DNA of 64,000 bases. It comes from Pseudomonas asgharzadehiana (GTDB lineage Bacteria; Pseudomonadota; Gammaproteobacteria; Pseudomonadales; Pseudomonadaceae). The position numbers were made by a program, and so were the translations under genes. The stretch covers positions 5,835,001 to 5,899,000 of the forward strand of contig NZ_CP077079.1 in assembly GCF_019139815.1 (NCBI RefSeq), written 5' to 3'. Position 1 is the first letter of the stretch, and each line of letters starts with the position of its first letter. Under the pieces are notes generated by a model. The model was given only the letters and a program-made list of their open reading frames with translations, was not told the origin of the DNA and made no database searches. This document shows, one piece after another, positions 40,579 to 49,604 of this stretch.

Positions 40579-41424
40579 ATGTCCCAAGACCGTCGCTACA
40601 GCTTCGAGTTCTTCCCGACCAAGACCGATGCTGGGCATGAAAAACTGATGGCGACTGCCAAGCAGTTGGCCAGCTACCAACCCGACTTCTTTTCCTGCAC
40701 CTACGGCGCCGGCGGTTCGACCCGTGACCGCACGATCAACACCGTGTTGCAGTTGGAAAGCGAAGTCAAAGTTCCCGCCGCTCCGCATTTATCCTGCGTG
40801 GGCGACAGCAAGGCCGACCTGCGCGGCCTGCTGACTCAATACAAGGCAGCCGGCATCAAGCGCATCGTCGCCCTGCGTGGCGACCTGCCGTCCGGCATGG
40901 GCATGGCCAGCGGCGAGTTGCGCTACGCCAATGACCTGGTGAGCTTCATCCGCGAAGAAAGCGGCGACCACTTTCATATCGAAGTAGCAGCCTATCCGGA
41001 GATGCATCCCCAGGCGCGTAACTTCGAAGAAGACCTGAAGAATTTCGTGCGCAAGGCCAACGCCGGCGCCGACAGTGCGATCACGCAGTACTTCTTCAAC
41101 GCCGACAGTTACTTCTATTTCGTCGAGCGTGTGCGGGCACTGGGTGTGAATATCCCGATCGTGCCGGGCATCATGCCAATCACCAACTACAGCAAGCTGG
41201 CACGTTTTTCCGATGCCTGCGGCGCCGAAATCCCACGCTGGGTACGCAAGCAACTGGAAGCCTACGGCGACGACGTCAAGAGCATCCAGGCATTCGGCGA
41301 ACAGGTCATCAGCGAAATGTGCGAGCGCCTGCTGCAAGGCGGCGCGCCAGGGTTGCACTTTTATACCCTGAACCAGGCTGAGCCGAGCCTTGCTATCTGG
41401 AACAACCTCAAGCTGCCCCGCTGA
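40579..41424 (+). CDS. metF: 5,10-methylenetetrahydrofolate reductase
   Basis: FAD-dependent reduction of methylene-THF to methyl-THF, the methyl donor for methionine synthesis; 281 residues. Family motifs are RYSFEFFPTKTDAGHEKL (near 6), FFSCTYGAGGSTRDRT (near 38), HLSCVGDSKADLRGLL (near 75), IVALRGDLPSG (near 97) and ITQYFFNADSYFYFVERV (near 170). Its position after ahcY links homocysteine regeneration to methyl supply. It ends at a clear terminator. Confidence 0.96.
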   Translation: MSQDRRYSFEFFPTKTDAGHEKLMATAKQLASYQPDFFSCTYGAGGSTRDRTINTVLQLESEVKVPAAPHLSCVGDSKADLRGLLTQYKAAGIKRIVALRGDLPSGMGMASGELRYANDLVSFIREESGDHFHIEVAAYPEMHPQARNFEEDLKNFVRKANAGADSAITQYFFNADSYFYFVERVRALGVNIPIVPGIMPITNYSKLARFSDACGAEIPRWVRKQLEAYGDDVKSIQAFGEQVISEMCERLLQGGAPGLHFYTLNQAEPSLAIWNNLKLPR

Positions 41425-41444
41425 GGCTTGCCCTGCGGTACCCG

Positions 41445-41472
41445 GGCCCTCGTCAATACGAGGGCCTTTTTA
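41445..41472 (+). terminator. Rho-independent terminator of metF
   Basis: GGCCCTCGT, CAAT loop, ACGAGGGCC followed by T5. Confidence 0.92.
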
Positions 41473-41543
41473 TTTGCGCGCCCTCGCCCGCACAGGCGTG
41501 CGCCAGAGCTTCTCTTTAGCGCAGCGGCGTCGTAACCTCAGGC

Positions 41544-42335
41544 ATGCCCGTCATCCTGAAGTTATTGACCGCTGCCCTTTTCACTTGCCTGAGCCTGGCC
41601 GCTTATGGCGAGAAATTGCGCATTGTCACCGAGCCCTGGGCGCCGTATGTGTATGACGAGCAGGGCGTCATGCATGGGCTGGACTATGAAGCCACGGTGA
41701 TCGTGTTCCAGCGCCTTGGCGTAGAGGTGCAATGGCAATTCCTTCCCTGGAAGCGTTGCCTGGCCATGCTTGAGCAAGGCCAGGCCGACGGCGCGCTGGA
41801 TATTTTCCACAGCCACGACCGCGACGCTTTGTTGCTGTACCCCAGCGAACCGCTGTCAGAGGTCGAGTTTGTGCTGTTCTATGCCAACGCGCGCCCTCAC
41901 CTGGCCCGCCGCCTCGACGACCTGCAAGGCCTGTCGGTGGGCACCTCGCCGGGCTACCTGTATGGCGCGCCTTTCAGCGATTCCACATTGTTCAAGCGTG
42001 AGCCGGCACCCAGTCACGAGGCGAACTTCGGCAAATTGCTGCTGGGGCGCATTGACCTGGTCATTACCGACCGGCGGGTCGGCCAGCATGTGATCAAGGC
42101 CATGGGCCTGGAGGGTATGGTCAGCCAGGCGCCGATCGTTATCAGCCGCCAGCAGCAATACCTCGCCGTGCGCCGTGGCGCGGGCATGGACCTGCTGGCG
42201 CAACGCTTCGCCGCCGAACTCAAACGCTTTAAACAGGAACCGGCCTACGCCATCTTGAGTGAAAAATATGGCGCAATCCCCGATATTACGGCCTCAGGAC
42301 ACACCGTTGAGCAGCAGGAAAGCAGCGCACAGTGA
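41544..42335 (+). CDS. Orphan periplasmic solute-binding protein (family 3)
   Basis: 263-residue secreted binding protein. The signal peptide MPVILKLLTAALFTCLSLAAYG precedes LRIVTEPWAPYVYDEQG, the characteristic start of SBP_bac_3 domains. GLDYEATVIVFQRLGVEVQWQFLPWKRCLAML and the mid-domain RIDLVITDRRVGQHVI segment resemble the amino-acid-like group. It has no permease or ATPase neighbours. It is distinct in sequence from the orphan at 16769. Ligand unknown. Confidence 0.8.
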   Translation: MPVILKLLTAALFTCLSLAAYGEKLRIVTEPWAPYVYDEQGVMHGLDYEATVIVFQRLGVEVQWQFLPWKRCLAMLEQGQADGALDIFHSHDRDALLLYPSEPLSEVEFVLFYANARPHLARRLDDLQGLSVGTSPGYLYGAPFSDSTLFKREPAPSHEANFGKLLLGRIDLVITDRRVGQHVIKAMGLEGMVSQAPIVISRQQQYLAVRRGAGMDLLAQRFAAELKRFKQEPAYAILSEKYGAIPDITASGHTVEQQESSAQ

Positions 42336-42339
42336 TTGC

Positions 42340-42556
42340 TCTGTTATACTCCGGCCTTTCCGCCAGGCTCACGCCCGGCCGCTGAGGTCTTGAAAAAGGC
42401 ACCCAACCCCGCTACAGCGCAGCTTTCAGCCCGCGCGAGCCGGTGGAGTGCCCGCCAGGCGCAGCAGGACCGGACGGGGTTGCGCTCCCCTAAGCGCCAT
42501 TCACGCCCGGCAAGATTATCCCTTTGGGCCAAGCCCTAACTAAAACAGGATTACTC
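42340..42556 (+). promoter_or_regulatory. rhlE promoter and long structured leader
   Basis: A TTATACT -10-like element lies at about 42350. The roughly 190-nt leader that follows is GC-rich and foldable; CAACCCCG (42404-42411) pairs perfectly with CGGGGTTG (42475-42482) across 63 nt. The ribosome binding site CAGGA is 6 nt before ATG 42557. Long structured leaders on DEAD-box helicase mRNAs are often sites of autoregulation or cold induction. Confidence 0.5.
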
Positions 42557-44443
42557 ATGTCCTTTGCTTCCCTCGGTCTCTCCGAGGCTTTAGTCCGCGC
42601 CATCGAGGCAGCGGGCTATACCGAGCCTACTCCGGTGCAACAGCGGGCCATTCCCGCCGTGTTGCAAGGTCGCGACCTCATGGTTGCGGCTCAGACAGGT
42701 ACTGGTAAAACCGGCGGTTTCGCCCTCCCGATCCTGGAGCGGTTGTTCCCCAACGGTCACCCGGACAAATCCCAGCGTCACGGCCCGCGCCAACCGCGCG
42801 TACTGGTCCTGACCCCAACCCGCGAACTGGCCGCCCAGGTGCATGACAGCTTCAAGCTGTACGCCCGCGACTTGAAGTTCGTCAGCGCCTGCATATTCGG
42901 CGGCGTCGGCATGAACCCGCAGGTTCAGGCCATGTCCCGTGGTGTTGACGTGCTGGTAGCGTGCCCCGGTCGTTTGCTCGACCTGTGCGGCCAAGGCAGC
43001 GTCGATTTGTCCCACGTGGAAATCCTCGTGCTGGACGAAGCCGACCGCATGCTCGACATGGGCTTTGTCCATGACGTGAAAAAGGTCCTCGCCCGCCTGC
43101 CGGCCAAACGTCAGAACCTGCTGTTCTCGGCAACGTTCTCCCAGGACATCACCGCCCTGGCCGGCAAGCTGCTGCACAACCCGGAACGCATCGAAGTCAC
43201 GCCGCCGAACACCACGGTCGAGCGTATCGAACAACGCGTCTTCCGCCTGGCCGCCAGCCACAAGCGCTCGTTGCTGGCCCACCTGATTACCCATGGCGCG
43301 TGGGAGCAGGTATTGGTGTTCACCCGCACCAAGCACGGCGCCAACCGCCTGGCCGAATACCTGGACAAACACGGCCTCACCGCCGTCGCCATCCACGGCA
43401 ACAAGAGCCAGAACGCACGCACCAAAGCCCTCGCCGACTTCAAGGCCGGTTCCGTGCGTATCCTGGTGGCCACCGACATCGCCGCCCGCGGCCTGGATAT
43501 CGACCAGCTGCCGCACGTGGTCAACTTCGAGCTGCCGAACGTCGATGAAGACTATGTGCACCGTATCGGCCGTACCGGCCGTGCCGGTCGTTCGGGTGAA
43601 GCCATCTCCCTGGTAGCCCCGGACGAAGAAAAACTGCTCAAAAGCATCGAGCGCATGACCAAGCAGAAAATCGCCGACGGCGACCTGATGGGCTTCGATG
43701 CCAGCGCGGTAGAGGCCGAGAAGCCTGAAGTACGCGAGCGTCCCGATGTGCGTAACCCACGCAACCCACGCGGTCCGAAGGGCGATGGCCCGAACGGCGG
43801 CGGTGGTGGCGGTGGTCGTCGCGACAAGGGCAAAGACAAGGGCGGCAAAGACAAAGCGCCAACCAACGGCCGTGGCGAACGCCCAGCCCGTGAGCAGAAA
43901 CCACGCGAAGGCACCCCGGCACGCGAACAGCGCCAGCCGAGCCAGCCGCCACGCGCAGCCGCCGACCGCGCGCCGGACGAGTTCCTCGACGACGACGTGG
44001 ATAACTTCGGTAACCGCGTTGACTACGTGCCCCAGGCCAAACCGGCACAGGGCCGTGGTCGTCGTCCAGGCGCACCGGCACAGGGCGCAGGCGCCGCGGC
44101 ACCACGCAGCGGCCAGCCTCAGGGCGCTCGTCAGAACGGCCCACGCAACAGCAGCGGCGGCACCACCGGTACGCCACCTGCCAAACGCAGCGGCCCGCGT
44201 AACGGCGCACCGCGTGACGGCCAGGCTCGTCGCGAAGATTCGCGCAGCAACAACCGCCGTCCGGCCCGTGACGACCAGCCTCGTTCGTCCGAGCCAGCGG
44301 TGCAGAACCCGCGCGGCGGCCCAGCCCCCAAAATCATCCACAAGGAGTCGAAAGCCGACCGATTCCCGACACCCGAGCAACTGGATCAGTTGCCAGGCCG
44401 TCCTCGTGGTGAAAAACCAGCGCTGCTGACCCGCAACCGCTGA
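42557..44443 (+). CDS. rhlE: DEAD-box RNA helicase RhlE with long RG-rich tail
   Basis: ATP-dependent RNA helicase of the RhlE group, 628 residues. The core (1-375) has the Q motif ([14 protein letters not shown]), [26 protein letters not shown] in [22 protein letters not shown] and [15 protein letters not shown]. Residues about 400-600 form a low-complexity, very basic tail rich in Gly, Arg, Pro and Asn ([18 protein letters not shown]). It ends in the conserved [19 protein letters not shown] patch. Such tails bind RNA and promote condensates. The start is the ATG at 42557, not the earlier in-frame codon at 42524. Confidence 0.93.
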   Translation: MSFASLGLSEALVRAIEAAGYTEPTPVQQRAIPAVLQGRDLMVAAQTGTGKTGGFALPILERLFPNGHPDKSQRHGPRQPRVLVLTPTRELAAQVHDSFKLYARDLKFVSACIFGGVGMNPQVQAMSRGVDVLVACPGRLLDLCGQGSVDLSHVEILVLDEADRMLDMGFVHDVKKVLARLPAKRQNLLFSATFSQDITALAGKLLHNPERIEVTPPNTTVERIEQRVFRLAASHKRSLLAHLITHGAWEQVLVFTRTKHGANRLAEYLDKHGLTAVAIHGNKSQNARTKALADFKAGSVRILVATDIAARGLDIDQLPHVVNFELPNVDEDYVHRIGRTGRAGRSGEAISLVAPDEEKLLKSIERMTKQKIADGDLMGFDASAVEAEKPEVRERPDVRNPRNPRGPKGDGPNGGGGGGGRRDKGKDKGGKDKAPTNGRGERPAREQKPREGTPAREQRQPSQPPRAAADRAPDEFLDDDVDNFGNRVDYVPQAKPAQGRGRRPGAPAQGAGAAAPRSGQPQGARQNGPRNSSGGTTGTPPAKRSGPRNGAPRDGQARREDSRSNNRRPARDDQPRSSEPAVQNPRGGPAPKIIHKESKADRFPTPEQLDQLPGRPRGEKPALLTRNR

Positions 44444-44453
44444 GTTTTTCCAT

Positions 44454-44487
44454 ACAAAAAACGCCCCGACTGTTTGGGGCGTTTTTG
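44454..44487. terminator. Bidirectional terminator after rhlE
   Basis: ACAAAAAACGCCCC, GACTGTTT loop, GGGGCGTTTTTGT. It serves rhlE on plus and the NTF2-like gene on minus. Confidence 0.92.
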
Positions 44488-44505
44488 TATGCGGCGCTTG
44501 GCTTA

Positions 44506-44877
44506 TTAAGCCGTTACTTCACCGGCCTTGTGAAAGAGTTTGGCAAAGATCATCCAGCGCCCCTCCACTTTCATCAAGTTCAAGTAGTCCACCATCAGGT
44601 TATTGAACAAGCGCAAACGTACTTTGACCATGGCCATTTCCGGCGACATCACGTCAATCATCAACACTTCATCAAGTTGCGGAAAACCGCCGGCCCGCGG
44701 CGATTCACGCCCCTCAACCATGCTCCGGTATTCCTCGAACGGTCGAACCACCACCACTGAATTCTGCGCGCTGTATAACACGCAGCCACGATGGAATACG
44801 TGATCGAACTTTTTCAAGTCCTGGGTTTGTAAGACATTAAAGTAGTCTTTCAGAAACGCTTGAATTTCCTCAATCAT
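44506..44877 (-). CDS. NTF2-like fold protein
   Basis: 123-residue soluble protein of the nuclear transport factor 2-like superfamily. The N-terminal helices IEEIQAFLKDYFNVLQTQDLKKFDHVFH are followed by strands (CVLYSAQNSVVVVRPFEEYRSMV, EVLMIDVMSPEMAMVKVRLRLF, MVDYLNLMKVEGRWMIFAKLFHK), the cone fold of SnoaL/limonene-epoxide-hydrolase relatives. No catalytic set is evident. ATG 44877 is 8 nt after GGAG; the GTG at 44883 is too close to that site. Function unknown. Confidence 0.78.
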   Translation of the reverse strand: MIEEIQAFLKDYFNVLQTQDLKKFDHVFHRGCVLYSAQNSVVVVRPFEEYRSMVEGRESPRAGGFPQLDEVLMIDVMSPEMAMVKVRLRLFNNLMVDYLNLMKVEGRWMIFAKLFHKAGEVTA

Positions 44878-44994
44878 GAGCACAACTCCGAGAACGGTGT
44901 TAGTTGAATAAATAACTTCGCGCCATTATCGGTAGCCCACTCGTTTCAGGTATAGCGGCTATTATTAGGCTTTTACGTGAAAGGAATTCACCTA

Positions 44995-45942
44995 TTGAAA
45001 CTCCCTCCCCTCGCGGCGTTACGTGCCTTCGAGGCCTTGGCCAGGCTGGGCAAGGTGAACCTGGCCGCGCTCGAACTGCACGTCACCCACAGTGCCGTCA
45101 GCCATCAAATCCGCTCGCTTGAAGAGTATTTGGGCCTGGCGCTGGTCATTCGCAGCAAACGCTCGCTGACGTTGACTGATGAGGGCCGCGTGTATGCCTA
45201 CCAGATCAGACAGGCACTGGGCGAGATCGCCGGGGTAACCGAAAAGTTATTGGCGAAAACCAAACACCCGCAGTTAACCGTTTCAGTATTGCCCTCCTAT
45301 GCCATGCATTGGTTACTCCCGCGTTTACATGACTTCAGGGCCGCTCACCCCGAGTTGCACCTGAGACTGGATTCAAGCATGGAGTTCAGCCATTTCGGGC
45401 AAGGCCCACTCGATGGCGCGATCCGCTTCGGCCACGGCCAGTGGCCGGATGTGCATTGCGAGGCTTTGATGGGGGATTCGTTGCTGGTGGTCGCCGCGCG
45501 CGACTTCAACCACGGCGTCCTGCCGGACACGGCGCAAGCCGTCCTCGAGCTGCCGCTGTTGCACGCCAGTGAAAGTTGGCCCATCTGGCTTGGCGCCGCT
45601 GGCGTGGAAGGGGTACGCCCTCACGCTTCGCTGGAGTTCACCGACTCCACGTTAATGCTCGAAGCCGTCAGGCTTGGGCACGGCGTCGCACTGACCCGAC
45701 GCTCGATTGCCCATGGGCTGCTTCAACGCGGGGAGTTGGTCAAGCTGACAGAGGTCGAGCCGGCGCACGCCTCACGCTACTACCTGGTGTGGCCTACCGG
45801 CCGCAAACCTTCGGCAGCGCTGAGCGATCTGCATCACTGGCTCAAGGACCAGATCGCCCTCTATCAAGACAGCCTGGCATCCTGCACACAGCAAAACGCC
45901 GACCCTGAGGTCGGCGCTTTGACAGTAACGCAGAGAAGCTGA
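44995..45942 (+). CDS. LysR-family regulator (GcvA-like)
   Basis: 315-residue regulator. It begins with the GcvA/AmpR-type terminus KLPPLAALRAFEALARLGKVNLAALELHVTHSAVSHQIRSLEEYLG, the LysR helix-turn-helix. The effector domain shows the usual LTVSVLPSYAMHWLLPRLHDFRAAHPELHLRL. I chose TTG 44995 because AAGGA lies 9 nt upstream and the product then starts exactly like GcvA relatives; GTG 44977 is the longer alternative. It is divergent from the NTF2-like gene. Its last codons contain the terminator of the opposing yceI gene. Confidence 0.85.
   Translation: MKLPPLAALRAFEALARLGKVNLAALELHVTHSAVSHQIRSLEEYLGLALVIRSKRSLTLTDEGRVYAYQIRQALGEIAGVTEKLLAKTKHPQLTVSVLPSYAMHWLLPRLHDFRAAHPELHLRLDSSMEFSHFGQGPLDGAIRFGHGQWPDVHCEALMGDSLLVVAARDFNHGVLPDTAQAVLELPLLHASESWPIWLGAAGVEGVRPHASLEFTDSTLMLEAVRLGHGVALTRRSIAHGLLQRGELVKLTEVEPAHASRYYLVWPTGRKPSAALSDLHHWLKDQIALYQDSLASCTQQNADPEVGALTVTQRS
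45897..45916. terminator. Terminator-like hairpin inside the 3' end of the LysR gene
   Basis: CGCCGACC-CTGA-GGTCGGCG forms an 8-bp perfect stem with AAAA before it and TTTG after it, inside the last 15 codons of the LysR gene. On the minus strand it sits 27 nt past the yceI stop and is followed by TTTTG, so it is probably the yceJ-yceI terminator. Confidence 0.7.
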
Positions 45943-46521
45943 TTACTTCTGCTTCACGCCTTCCAGCGAGATGTCCAGGTCAACGGTCTGCGAAGACGGG
46001 CCTGGGCCTTTGATGCCGAAGTCGTTCAAGTTAACGGTCGCCTTGGCATTGAAGCCGGCACGTTCGCCGCCCCATGGATCCTTGCCTTCACCGTTGAAGG
46101 TGGCCTTGAAGACCACTGGCTTGGTGACGCCGTGGAAGGTCAGGTCGCCGGTCACGTCAGCAGTTTTCTCACCGGTGGATTTAACCGCGGTGGATACGAA
46201 CTTGGCGTCAGCGAACTTGGCGACGTCCAGGAAATCCTTGCTGGCGATGTGCTTGTCACGTTCTGCGTGGTTGGACCACAGGCTGGCAGTCTTCACATCG
46301 ACAGCGATTTTGCTGGCTTCAGGCTTGGCGGCATCCCAGCTGAAGGTGCCATCCCAATCCTTGAAGGTACCGTGGATGTAGCTGTAGCCCAGGTGGCTGA
46401 TTTTCCAGTCGATGAAGGCGTGCTGGCCTTCTTTGTCGATCTTGTAGTCAGCGGCCATTACCTGGCCTGCCGACAGCAGCGCGGTACCGATTGCCAGAGC
46501 AGCGAGGGTCTTTTTCAACAT
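45943..46521 (-). CDS. yceI: YceI-family periplasmic lipocalin-like protein
   Basis: 192-residue secreted protein. The signal peptide [23 protein letters not shown] is followed by the YceI domain ([29 protein letters not shown], then [36 protein letters not shown]). YceI proteins are beta-barrels that bind isoprenoid lipids, often co-encoded with a cytochrome b561, as here. The start at 46521 is 9 nt after AAGGA. The gene ends directly against the LysR stop codon with no gap. The role suggested is isoprenoid or quinone handling at the membrane. Confidence 0.93.
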   Translation of the reverse strand: MLKKTLAALAIGTALLSAGQVMAADYKIDKEGQHAFIDWKISHLGYSYIHGTFKDWDGTFSWDAAKPEASKIAVDVKTASLWSNHAERDKHIASKDFLDVAKFADAKFVSTAVKSTGEKTADVTGDLTFHGVTKPVVFKATFNGEGKDPWGGERAGFNAKATVNLNDFGIKGPGPSSQTVDLDISLEGVKQK

Positions 46522-46553
46522 GCTTTCTATTCCTTGTGAGTCGAGGTTGAACA

Positions 46554-47105
46554 TCAGGCTTTGCGCCCCAGCATTCGCGTAAGGGTCGCATCGCGATCGA
46601 TAAAGTGGTGTTTCAACGCAGCCACGCCGTGCAAGCCGGCGAAGACCACCAACACCCAGGCGAGATACAAATGCACCACGCCGGCGGTGTCTGCCTGGTC
46701 CGGTAGACCGGAAACCACGGCGGGAATTTCAAACAAGCCAAACACCGGGATACCGACACCGTCTGCGGTGGAAATCAGGTAACCGGCAATCATCACTGCA
46801 AACAGCCCGAGGTACAGGAACCCATGGCCGAATGCCGCGCCGATCCGGGTCAAGCGACTGTAGCTGGCCAATGGCGGCGGCGGTGGGCTGACCAGCCGCC
46901 AGACAATGCGCACCAGCATGATCGCAAACAGCGTAATGCCGATGCTCTTGTGCAGGTCCGGCGCGTCTTTGCGCCAGGCGCTGTAGTAGTCCAGGCCAAC
47001 CATCCACAGGCCCAGGGCAAACAGGCCAACCACCACCAGGGCCACGCCCCAGTGCAAAACCATACTGACCCAGCCATAGCGGGCCGGTGAATTGCGTAAC
47101 TGCAT
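46554..47105 (-). CDS. yceJ: Cytochrome b561 (YceJ/CybB type)
   Basis: 183-residue di-heme cytochrome b with four membrane segments. The N-terminal [27 protein letters not shown] carries the first His of the heme ligand set. [20 protein letters not shown] (near 52) and the C-terminal [29 protein letters not shown] (near 145-173) complete the His pattern of cytochrome b561. It is upstream of yceI with 32 bp between; the yceJ-yceI pair is conserved. It likely passes electrons to the quinone pool or superoxide. Confidence 0.93.
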   Translation of the reverse strand: MQLRNSPARYGWVSMVLHWGVALVVVGLFALGLWMVGLDYYSAWRKDAPDLHKSIGITLFAIMLVRIVWRLVSPPPPPLASYSRLTRIGAAFGHGFLYLGLFAVMIAGYLISTADGVGIPVFGLFEIPAVVSGLPDQADTAGVVHLYLAWVLVVFAGLHGVAALKHHFIDRDATLTRMLGRKA

Positions 47106-47377
47106 GAACTTAATCCCGAAAGAGCTGCGCCAAGACTAGCGGTTTACCTATCGAATTAAAGCGGAAAATTTCGCTTTGAAATATCGAGAAATGTGATCTT
47201 GAGGGTATGAACAGTAAATTAACCAATGATTAAGGACTATCCAGAAGAAACGTGACAGTCCGTCCTGTGTTTACCGCCAATTCATGCGTAATGGGTTGTG
47301 ACACAGCCGTCCATTGCATAGGCTTGCGCGATTGTTTCACCTGCGCCGCCCGCAGGACCGCTTCGAGGAGATCACCG

Positions 47378-48784
47378 ATGGGCTTGAACAACCAGTGGAT
47401 GCAACGCGACCTCGCGGTGCTGTGGCATCCCTGCACCCAGATGAAAGACCACCAGCAACTGCCGCTGATCCCGATCAAGCGCGGCGAAGGCGTCTGGCTG
47501 GAAGACTTCGAAGGCAAGCGCTACCTCGATGCCGTCAGTTCCTGGTGGGTCAACGTCTTCGGGCATGCCAACCCGCGCATCAACCAGCGCATCAAGGACC
47601 AGGTCGACCAACTGGAACACGTGATCCTCGCCGGCTTCAGCCACCAACCGGTGATCGAGTTGTCCGAACGCCTGGTCGCGATGACCCCCGAGGGCCTGAC
47701 CCGCTGCTTCTATGCCGATAACGGCTCGTCGTGCATCGAAGTCGCGCTGAAGATGAGCTTCCACTACTGGCTCAACCGCGGCCTGCCGAACAAAAAGCGC
47801 TTCGTCACGTTAACCAACAGCTACCACGGCGAAACCATCGCCGCGATGTCGGTGGGTGACGTGCCGCTGTTTACCGAGACCTACAAGGCGCTGCTGCTCG
47901 ACACCATTAAAGTGCCGAGCCCCGATTGCTACCTGCGCCCCGAAGGCGTGAGCTGGGAAGAACATTCGCGCACCCTGTTCCAGGCCATGGAACAGACCCT
48001 GGCGGACAACCACGACAGCGTCGCCGCCGTGATCGTCGAACCGCTGATCCAGGGCGCCGGTGGCATGCGCATGTACCACCCGGTGTACCTCAAGCTGCTG
48101 CGCGAAGCCTGCGACCGCTACGGCGTGCACCTGATCCACGACGAAATCGCCGTAGGCTTCGGCCGCACCGGCAGCATGTTCGCCTGTGAACAGGCCGGTA
48201 TTCGTCCGGACTTCCTGTGCCTGTCCAAGGCCCTGACGGGCGGCTACTTGCCACTGGCGGCGGTGGTTACCACCGATGATGTCTACGACGCGTTCTACGA
48301 CGACTACCCAACCCTGCGCGCCTTCCTGCATTCCCACAGCTACACCGGCAACCCGCTGGCGTGCGCGGCGGCTTTGGCGACCCTGGATATTTTCGAAGAA
48401 GACAACGTCATCGAAAACAACAAGGCCCTGGCCCAGCGCATGGCCACGGCCACCGCGCATCTGGTCGATCATCCGCATGTGTCTGAAGTGCGCCAGACCG
48501 GCATGGTGCTGGCCATCGAGATGGTCCAGGACAAGGCCACCAAGGCCGCCTACCCATGGCAGGAACGCCGTGGCCTCAAGGTGTTCGAGCATGCCTTGGA
48601 GCGCGGCGCCCTGTTGCGCCCGTTGGGCAGCGTGGTGTATTTCCTGCCGCCGTATGTGATTACGCCGGAGCAGATCGACTTCTTGGCGCAAGTTGCCAGT
48701 GAAGGCATCGATATCGCGACCAACAGCAAGGTCAGCGTCGCCGTGCCAAAAGACTTCCACCCGGGCTATCGCGACCCAGGCTGA
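47378..48784 (+). CDS. bioA: Adenosylmethionine-8-amino-7-oxononanoate aminotransferase
   Basis: PLP-dependent conversion of KAPA to DAPA in biotin synthesis, using SAM as amino donor. It has 468 residues, longer than the roughly 430 of E. coli BioA, like other pseudomonad forms. Motifs are AVLWHPCTQMKDH near 13, YLDAVSSWWVNVFGHANPRIN near 47, HDEIAVGFGRTGSMFACEQAG near 258, and the PLP lysine in LCLSKALTGGYLPLAAV near 286. GAGGAG is 7 nt before ATG 47378; the frame is open further upstream without a ribosome binding site. It is followed by rsmE in one transcript. It is another SAM consumer in a SAM-rich window. Confidence 0.94.
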   Translation: MGLNNQWMQRDLAVLWHPCTQMKDHQQLPLIPIKRGEGVWLEDFEGKRYLDAVSSWWVNVFGHANPRINQRIKDQVDQLEHVILAGFSHQPVIELSERLVAMTPEGLTRCFYADNGSSCIEVALKMSFHYWLNRGLPNKKRFVTLTNSYHGETIAAMSVGDVPLFTETYKALLLDTIKVPSPDCYLRPEGVSWEEHSRTLFQAMEQTLADNHDSVAAVIVEPLIQGAGGMRMYHPVYLKLLREACDRYGVHLIHDEIAVGFGRTGSMFACEQAGIRPDFLCLSKALTGGYLPLAAVVTTDDVYDAFYDDYPTLRAFLHSHSYTGNPLACAAALATLDIFEEDNVIENNKALAQRMATATAHLVDHPHVSEVRQTGMVLAIEMVQDKATKAAYPWQERRGLKVFEHALERGALLRPLGSVVYFLPPYVITPEQIDFLAQVASEGIDIATNSKVSVAVPKDFHPGYRDPG

Positions 48785-48816
48785 TCGCTCCTACCTGAAT
48801 TTTGCAGAGAACCGAC

Positions 48817-49536
48817 ATGAGACTGTCCCGTTTTTTCACCGACACCCCGCTGAGCCTCGGCGACGTTGAACTGCCCGAAGCCCAGGCGCATTACATCAGC
48901 CGCGTGCTGCGCATGGGCGAAGGTGACGCCGTGCAATTGTTTGACGGCTCCGGGCAAGAGTTTTGCGGCACGTTGCTGGAGGTCGGTAAAAAACGCGTCA
49001 CCGTGCAACTGACGGAACACTTCGCAGGCCAGACCGAATCGCCGCTGCACATCCACCTCGGCCAGGGCCTGTCCAGGGGCGAGCGCATGGATTGGGCGAT
49101 CCAGAAAGCCACGGAACTGGGCGTCAACGCGATTACGCCGATTTTCAGCGAGCGCTGCGAAGTGCGCCTCAAGGACGAACGCGCCGACAAACGCCTGCTG
49201 CACTGGCGCCAGGTGGCGATCAGCGCGTGCGAGCAATGCGGGCGTTCGACGGTGCCGGTGATTCACCCGCCGCTGTTGCTGGCGGACTGGCTGAAGCAGA
49301 CCGAGGCCGACCTCAAGCTGGTGCTGCACCCGGTGGCCGAGCCGATGGTCAGCCATGCCAAGCCTTCGAGCCTGGCGTTCCTGATCGGTCCCGAGGGTGG
49401 GCTGACCGATAATGAAGTCCAAACCGCTCAAGACGCCGGCTACCATGCTGCTCGCCTCGGCCCGCGCGTGTTGCGCACCGAGACCGCGCCGGTAGTTGCG
49501 CTGGCAGTCGCGCAACAACTGTGGGGCGACTTCTAA
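48817..49536 (+). CDS. rsmE: 16S rRNA (uracil1498-N3)-methyltransferase
   Basis: SPOUT-fold SAM-dependent methyltransferase modifying U1498 of 16S rRNA; 239 residues. It has an N-terminal PUA-like domain (HYISRVLRMGEGDAVQLFDGSG) and a trefoil-knot domain with GQGLSRGERMDWAIQKATELGV, SERCEVRLKDERADKRLLHW, the SAM loop LAFLIGPEGGLTDNEV and LGPRVLRTETAPVVAL. It starts 32 bp after bioA. An in-frame TTG at 48802 is less likely than ATG 48817. Confidence 0.95.
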   Translation: MRLSRFFTDTPLSLGDVELPEAQAHYISRVLRMGEGDAVQLFDGSGQEFCGTLLEVGKKRVTVQLTEHFAGQTESPLHIHLGQGLSRGERMDWAIQKATELGVNAITPIFSERCEVRLKDERADKRLLHWRQVAISACEQCGRSTVPVIHPPLLLADWLKQTEADLKLVLHPVAEPMVSHAKPSSLAFLIGPEGGLTDNEVQTAQDAGYHAARLGPRVLRTETAPVVALAVAQQLWGDF

Positions 49537-49559
49537 CCGCGCGCTGTAAACCCAATCCA

Positions 49560-49587
49560 AATGTGGGAGGGGGCCCCCTCCCACATT
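49560..49587. repeat. Perfect loopless REP palindrome
   Basis: AATGTGGGAGGGGG joined directly to CCCCCTCCCACATT: a 28-bp perfect palindrome with no loop. It consists of the outer arms of the REPIN fused without the CTTGCCCC core. It lies between convergent rsmE and the binding-protein gene. Confidence 0.8.
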
Positions 49588-49604
49588 GATCGGGTTACCA
49601 CTTC

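Noticed and set aside
49560..49587. The perfect 28-bp palindrome considered as a phage or integron attachment site
   Set aside because: Its sequence is made of the same arms as the REPINs in this window, and no integrase, tRNA or direct duplication is near.
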